Below are positions 58,181-64,000 of a DNA stretch of 64,000 nt, in pieces. The DNA comes from Rhynchonema sp. JSB1_4 (taxonomy: Eukaryota > Nematoda > Chromadorea > Monhysterida > Xyalidae). The notes below the pieces were generated by a model. That model ran no database searches and was not told the DNA's origin. It saw only the letters and a list, made by a program, of their open reading frames with translations. The stretch covers positions 84,707 through 148,706 of the forward strand of contig JASAMV010003795.1 of assembly GCA_030248065.1 (NCBI GenBank). Reading direction: 5' to 3'. Position numbers and translations under genes: made by a program. Position 1 is the first letter of the stretch, and the number at the start of each line of letters is the position of its first letter.

Positions 58181-60824
58181 ACCCCCATAGCTCGACCGGT
58201 CGGTACAGTAGGTAGGTTGATTGCAGGCAGGCTTTTTTGGTGGCACAGTGGGTTGATTGCAAAGGCCTGGGTATGGGATGGGTACCAGTGTAGTTCCTGG
58301 TCCGGCGGGGAAATTAGTGTAGCTCCCTACTTTTTCGGTGGGGAAATTAGCGTACCTCCCCTGGGGGGGAAGGGAGGGAAGACCCGAAATCAGGAAAAAG
58401 TCACTTTTTGAGGTCGAAAAATTTGACCTATTTTTACCCCTTTTTGGAAAAAATTCTTCAGAACAAGGGTATTTTGGCGTTTTTTTGGAGGTTTGACCAA
58501 AAGTTTACACTATTTTAGGCCTAAAAATGCCCATTTTAGGCCTAAAAATGGCCATTTTAGGAAAAAATTGGGGGAGCAGACGTACCCGGAGGGGGAATTA
58601 GTGTACTAGTGTACCTTGGTCGGGAAAATGAGTGTACCTTAGGGGGGGGGGTCCCCCCTCCCCCCAGGAACTACACTGGACGGGAGCTACACCACTGCTT
58701 CTTTCTTCAAAACGATGACTGAAAAGATCAAGAACTAGGAAATGTTATTGCGCGAAGCGCAAGAATTTTGAAAATTTTGGTTCAAAACTTGGGTAATTTC
58801 GTTCTAATTAGACATACGGGCCCCGGACCCGGCCGGGCTGCTCGGCCCGGCCCGGCCCGGTCCCCCCAAATCTCCGGCCCCGCCGGCCCGGCCCGGTCGA
58901 CCAAGTCCAAAATTCCGGCCCGGTCCGTTTCCGATCTCTGGGAAGGTCGTCACTCAGCCCCCGAATACCGTAGCCCACCGGAATTTTGATCTGCAAGGAT
59001 CGTGTCGAGACCATTTTGGTTTTTATCTATGTTTTGCGTGTTAGCGCCAACACCAACCAACATTTCCAAGTTTTGGTGATCGACGCGCATGATGACAATT
59101 TCCAGCTTGCTGCCGCTAATACACGTGTCGATAAGCAGCGATCAGCATGGGTCTCAGTGGCGCACCTGGGAATGGGCAAATTGGGCAATGCCCAGGGTGT
59201 CTAAAAAGTGCCCATGGGCACAATTTTGCCAAAAGTGCCCATGGGCACAATTTAATTCCCTCCAAATGCCCATGGGCAAAGGCAGTGGCGCAACAGCCAT
59301 ATGGGCACCTTGGTCAGGTGCCCATAGTCAATTTGAGGTGGTGGTCAATTCAAAAAATGTGAGGTGGTCAATTCAAAAATGGTGCCCATGAACACTTTTG
59401 GTGAGTTTTCAGCTGACGACAGGCACTTTTTTGACACCGAAGTGTGAGAAATGCGGTTTCCAAACGTACAAGAGCGAAAAATCTAAAAATTTTTCGCGCT
59501 GCGCGCGTTTCTTCCTGTTTCCTTTTGTGTCAATGTTGCCCATAACTGGTCTAAGTAAGCGTAGACTTGATACTCCACTACAATATATAGCAGAGTAAGT
59601 ACTACAATCATGTTCATTACAGCACGCCGATCGGCATTGGTTGCAAAACAGGGGGCTTTAAAAATCATCTGCCGACGATCGAACTCACTTAGAGTCTAGT
59701 GATATTGGGCACAGTGTGTTTGTTGGCGAACTCCTTAAACTAAATGAGATGTGAAAGACAGTCGGTCATGATTTAAAAATAAAAAAAACCTGTTAATACG
59801 CCCAAACAGCCATTTTACCACAAAATTCCTCCGAAATCTGAAAATTTCTAAGCTTGGTGTGAACGTCCCAGTAACAGTCTCTCTTCTTCATCCAGCTCTA
59901 AGAGCGTTGGACCAAGTAAAGGGCACATTCAGGGGGCAGAAGGCCCGTGCTCCCCTCTGTAAAACTTTGCCCCCAGACTGAATGGGCAGTGTCTGGGATC
60001 CCCTCGCCTGATACAGCCCCCCTATGTTTGGCATGGTACAGAAGGCATTCCCCCTATTTTTACCCCGGTATAGTAGGTACATATCCCCGATTTTGCCCCA
60101 AAAGTGTTACTTTTTTGAAACTTATGATGACCAAAATTAGTGGTGGTTTCTGCCTCACAATACTCAAACTTCGCGCGCCAAAAATTGCGCGAAAAGAACA
60201 GAAATCGGTGAAAACGCACGAGGTAAAGTTGACAAATGTTGGGTTTGCAACAAGCACTAGGTAAAAATTCATTTTTCCAAAAGTGCCCATACTTACTCCA
60301 AAACCTGTGTGCGCCACTGATGGGTCTCGCAACGATCTCGCTTCGTGGATTACGGTATTCGGGGGCCGAGTGACAACCAGTGTGTGAGCTAAACGACCGA
60401 CACATGCTGGACTGGACACATTTTCGAAGTTTTGAAAGGCGGTCCTCCACTCGGATTTCGGTTCCGTGCTCCCTCGACCGTTGAAAAGCGTTAGATTACC
60501 GATGCTCCCTTACCCATGCTCCCTCGACCGTTGACAATCAACGGTTGACAAAACTTGTTTTGGTGAAAGGTTGTTCCGGATAGTTGGCCTACATGCCAAC
60601 CGGCGTGTCTGATATGAGTGGTACCATTGTCCCGCCGCGTCTTAACAATAATGAATCATTGAGTTACCTATAAACCTCAATATTTTTTGCATATAAGCCA
60701 TTTTGGCACAGAATCACAAATGTTAGCCACTCCCTCCCCTTCACAATTTTCCAATTTCTGTTTCAAATTGCCGCGCTTGACAATGCAGGCAAATCCTGTG
60801 TCGGTAGCCCTTTTCGGCGCTTGT

Positions 60825-62200
60825 TTGAACATTCTGCCCTAGCATTTTTTCTAAAATTTTACGGCAGAATATTCTACATTCTGCCGTAACTAGCATAGAA
60901 TGTTCTGCCGAAAATAATGTATGTTTATACACGTGATGGCCCCTTAGGTTGGGTGACAGGCTCAATCCATTCGCACAAACCTGTTTTTTTCGCTGGGCCA
61001 TTTTATCTTAGACTTGCCTAGATCACGGTTCCGTTTCAATTGTTATCCTGGCGGTTTGTTGTAAACTCGGACGTAGGTTACGTTTCGCAACATGTAAGTT
61101 CCTGGTCCGGAGGGGGAGATAGCGGACCCCCCGTTTCGGAGGAGATGATATTTACCCCGAGGGGGGAAGGGGGGGAAGACCCAAATTCGGGAAAAAGTCA
61201 CTTTTTGAGGTAGAAAATTTGACCTACTTTTGCCCCTTTATCTAAAAAAAAAAATTCTCATAAAAAGGGTATTTTGGCGACTTTGAGAACATTGACCTGA
61301 AAATCGTACATTTTAAGCCTAAAAATGCCCATTTCAGGCCTAATAATGGCCATTCCAGGCAAAAATTGGGGGAGATAGTGTACCAAGAGGGGGAGATAGG
61401 GAGATAAGTGTACCAGCCGAGGGGGGAGATAGCGTACCCGAGGGGGGGGGGGGGGACCCCCCCCCCCTCCCCCCAGGAACTACACGGTCTCCAACATTCT
61501 GCTAAACCTCTCGACACGTTTTAATATCTGTTACCTTCGGCATATTGTTCTAAACAATACTCAAAGTGTACATTTTAGCAATGTTCTGCCAAAACATACA
61601 TATGATACTTTTAGATGGTTCTTGTGCCAGGAAAATGCGACCCCAAGAAATTGCACAATTACCACACTCCTCTTCCTGGCTGGTGCCTAAGCCAAAGCCT
61701 AAACGCAAAAAGAAGTCAGAGCCAAACAGTTGATCGCTTCCCTTTCCTTTGCGTTTAGGGTTAGGCTAAGGCACCAGCCAGGAAGAGATGTGAACTGTCG
61801 TATCTCGAGCCGCGAAGGGTGCATATTTTCGGCAAAATAACCGAAACCCACAATATATATTGGCAAAACATTTTAAATGTACAGTTTTGATCTAGTTTAG
61901 AACAGCATGCCAACGGCAGAATGTTCTAAACAATGAACGATTCGGCAGAATGTTCTAAACGTAAGCTATGCCCTAGTTTGAGAATAGTCTGCCGAGGGCA
62001 GAATATTCTAAATGTATAATAAAGCGGAGTTTTGTGTATTGAAGTGTCACAGAACCAGGCCCTCTGTATTACTATATGGACAAATTTTATTTTTATTTTT
62101 TCGGCAGAATATTCTATACTAGTTACGGCAGAATATAGAATAGCCTGCCGTAAAATTTTGGAAAAAATGCAACGGCAGAATATTCAAAACGAGCGCATGT
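60825..62200. promoter_or_regulatory. Cluster of heat-shock-element-like dyads, right arm
   Basis: Mirror of 47735-49115: repeated GGCAGAATATTCTA, GGCAGAACATTCTA and GGCAGAATGTTCTA words, with the telomere-like hairpin at about 61,665-61,795 inside. Several copies have drifted (for example GGCAAAACATTTTA). Confidence 0.55.
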
Positions 62201-62905
62201 GCTTTCTTGTGTCGGTCGTTTACTTCGTCCCAACCAGTGTAGTTCCTGGTCCGGAGGGGGAGATAGCGGACCCTCCGTTTTTTTCGGAGAGGAAGATAGT
62301 GTACCCCCGAGGGGGGAAGGGGGGAAGACCCAAATTCGGGAAAAAGTCACTTCTTGAGGTAGAAAATTTGACCTATTTTTGCCCCTTTTTGGAAAAAGGT
62401 TTCATAAAAAGGGCATTTTGGCGACTTTTGAGGACATTGAGCTAGAAATCACACATTTTTGGTACAACAATGCCCATTTTAGGCCTAAAAATGCCGATAT
62501 TTTCAGGCAAAAACTGGGGAGATAGTGTACCCGGAGGGGGAGATAGGGGAATAGTGTCCCACGATTGAGGGGGAGATGGCGTACCCGAGGGGAGACCCCC
62601 CCCCCCCCTCCCCCCCCCAGGAACTACACTGGTGACAACCTCCCGTAGACTGCCTTTACACCCTCCCACTTCCGAGCACCTCCGCTTCTCCCGTTAACCA
62701 GCCCCGATTTTTAGGTCAGTGTCGTCAAAAATCGCCAAAAACCCTTTTTATTGAGATTTTTTCCAAAAAGGAGCAAGAATGAGCCAAATTTTCGACCTCA
62801 AAAATGACTTTTCTCCTAATTTGGGTCCTCCCCCCTCCCCCAGCCCCAGGTGGGCACGTCTGTTCCCCTTCTGAAAAAAAAGGGTACCGCTGTTTCCCTC
62901 CGGAC

Positions 62906-63303
62906 CAGTGGTGTAGCTGCCCAGGCGGGCGGCGACCTTGCTGTCCCCACCCAAAATGCGGGGCGGCGACCTACCCTCTGTACCAGCCGAGCTCAGGGGG
63001 GGTTCAGCTCCACTTGGGGGGGGGGTCATCTCGAAACCGAAATTTTTTATGTTTAAATACTGAAGAAAATGTGGCCTAAAACACTAAACTCGCGCGCAGC
63101 GCGCGATTTTTCGCCTCTTTTTCAGACAAATATATTAATTTTATGCAACTTTAAGCAAAAAATGAATGTTTTGGGTGAAAAGTTATGTGTGGCGGCAACC
63201 TACCTACTGTACCAGGGGAGGGGCGGCAACCTACCTACTGTACCAGGCGAGGGGCGGCAACCTACCTACTGTACCTTGGGGGGGGTCCCCAGCCACACCA
63301 TTG
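62906..63303. mobile_element. hAT-like MITE, family A, right arm
   Basis: CAGTGGTGTAGC ... ACCATTG flanked by CTCCGGAC (62898-62905, 63304-63311), the reverse complement of the duplication around the left-arm copy. Both arms therefore inherit one insertion event. Confidence 0.92.
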
Positions 63304-63379
63304 CTCCGGACCATGAACCCCCCTATCCAGCTACACCACTGGTGGGCGTCGCCGCCCCCGGCTGGTGCAATATCAGGGT

Positions 63380-64000
63380 GTTGACGATAGATAGATTGTT
63401 CCCAGAATTTGGTGATGATAGATAGATTAGCCCATATGTTCCCAGAATTTGGTGATGATAGATAGATTAGCCCATATGTTCCCAGAATTTGGTGATGATA
63501 GATAGATTAGCCCATATGTTCCCAGAATTTGGTGATGATAGATAGATTAGCCCATAAGTGTTGACGATAGCTAGGTGAAATCAAAAAGTGTTGACGATAG
63601 ATGATACTGTATTACCTTTGGTGCAGTGTAGTACTTGGCCAGGGTGTTGGGACCCAAAATGTGTTGACGGTAGATAGATAACCCAAGTCCGAAATCTGGG
63701 GGGGGGTCGACCCAAACTGGTTAACGATAGACAGATGGTGGGGGGGTCGCCAAAATTCAAGGTATAGTATAGTGCTCTAAGTGGGTAATAATGTGTGAAT
63801 GTTAATGAAAATGTACTTAGATGTACTAAATCTGCGCGTATCGCGCGATTTTTTGCCTATTGGGGGTGAAAAACACAATTTTGAGCCGTTTTGAGTAAAA
63901 AATTTCAATTTTGGGGTCGATTGTTGTTGACGATAGGTAGATTGTTCCCAGAATTTGTTGACGATAGATGAATTAGCCCAAAAGTGTTGACGATAAATAG
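63380..64000. repeat. GTGTTGACGATAGATAGAT repeat array, right arm
   Basis: Mirror of 45,851-46,470. Four tandem copies of the roughly 43-bp unit (GTTCCCAGAATTTGGTGATG) are followed by dispersed TTGACGATAGATAGA words up to the window edge. Confidence 0.88.

Larger units (their letters stand above)
55490..64000 (-). repeat. Right arm of giant inverted duplication, open at window edge
   Basis: Reverse complement of the left arm with single-base changes, homopolymer length changes and some larger differences. Arm-specific features: four rather than three copies of the roughly 43-bp unit (63,405-63,560), and a different body in the family B element at about 58,290-58,677. Confidence 0.92.

Overview
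The window is eukaryotic and most likely from a nematode. Genes are split by short introns (mostly 45-100 nt) with GT..AG borders and 3' splice sites of the TTTTCAG/TTTCAG type. Degenerate tracts of the nematode telomere hexamer (GCCTAA/TTAGGC) recur. I cannot name the species. All genes I can build lie on the minus strand, and I assembled exons by eye from splice signals, reading phase and paralogue comparison. Most borders should be right to within a base or two.

Bases 1-28,060 hold a tandem array of 14 related genes, numbered TFP1-TFP14 by coordinate. Each encodes a small type I membrane protein: signal peptide, a Cys-rich ectodomain ending in CCC-x4-CN, one membrane segment and, where the gene is complete, a short cytoplasmic tail that is usually basic. 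The ectodomain ending closely resembles activin/TGF-beta receptor ectodomains (three-finger fold), but no kinase follows. The array looks like a family of kinase-less, pseudoreceptor-like surface proteins. Two subfamilies are clear. TFP4-TFP11 carry an acidic D/N-rich loop before the last cysteines; TFP1, 3, 12, 13 and 14 carry a C-x-P-P-like loop and a C-x-x-W-W-x-P membrane entry; TFP2 is intermediate. A 77-bp satellite and two blocks of a 31-bp satellite separate TFP1 from TFP2.

Bases 28,740-29,824 hold a short unrecognised gene. Bases 29,825-34,775 hold no gene I can recognise. Bases 34,776-44,703 hold a 16-exon CPEB-like gene (two RRMs plus a ZZ zinc-binding domain, i.e. a translational regulator that binds mRNA 3' UTRs). 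Its introns are crowded with MITE-type elements.

From 44.7 kb to the end there are no host genes. The region is nested non-autonomous DNA transposons (hAT-like with 8-bp target duplications, TTAA-flanked palindromes, TA-flanked elements) with long G/C runs. From about 45.85 kb to the right edge these form a giant imperfect inverted duplication. Its arms are at least 8.5 kb each, around a spacer of about 0.9 kb (54.58-55.49 kb) that contains an 88-bp tandem repeat and a probable LINE 3' end. The right arm runs off the window. The arms carry a dense array of GAA-nn-TTC (heat-shock-element-like) dyads and a GC-rich palindrome shared by otherwise different element families.
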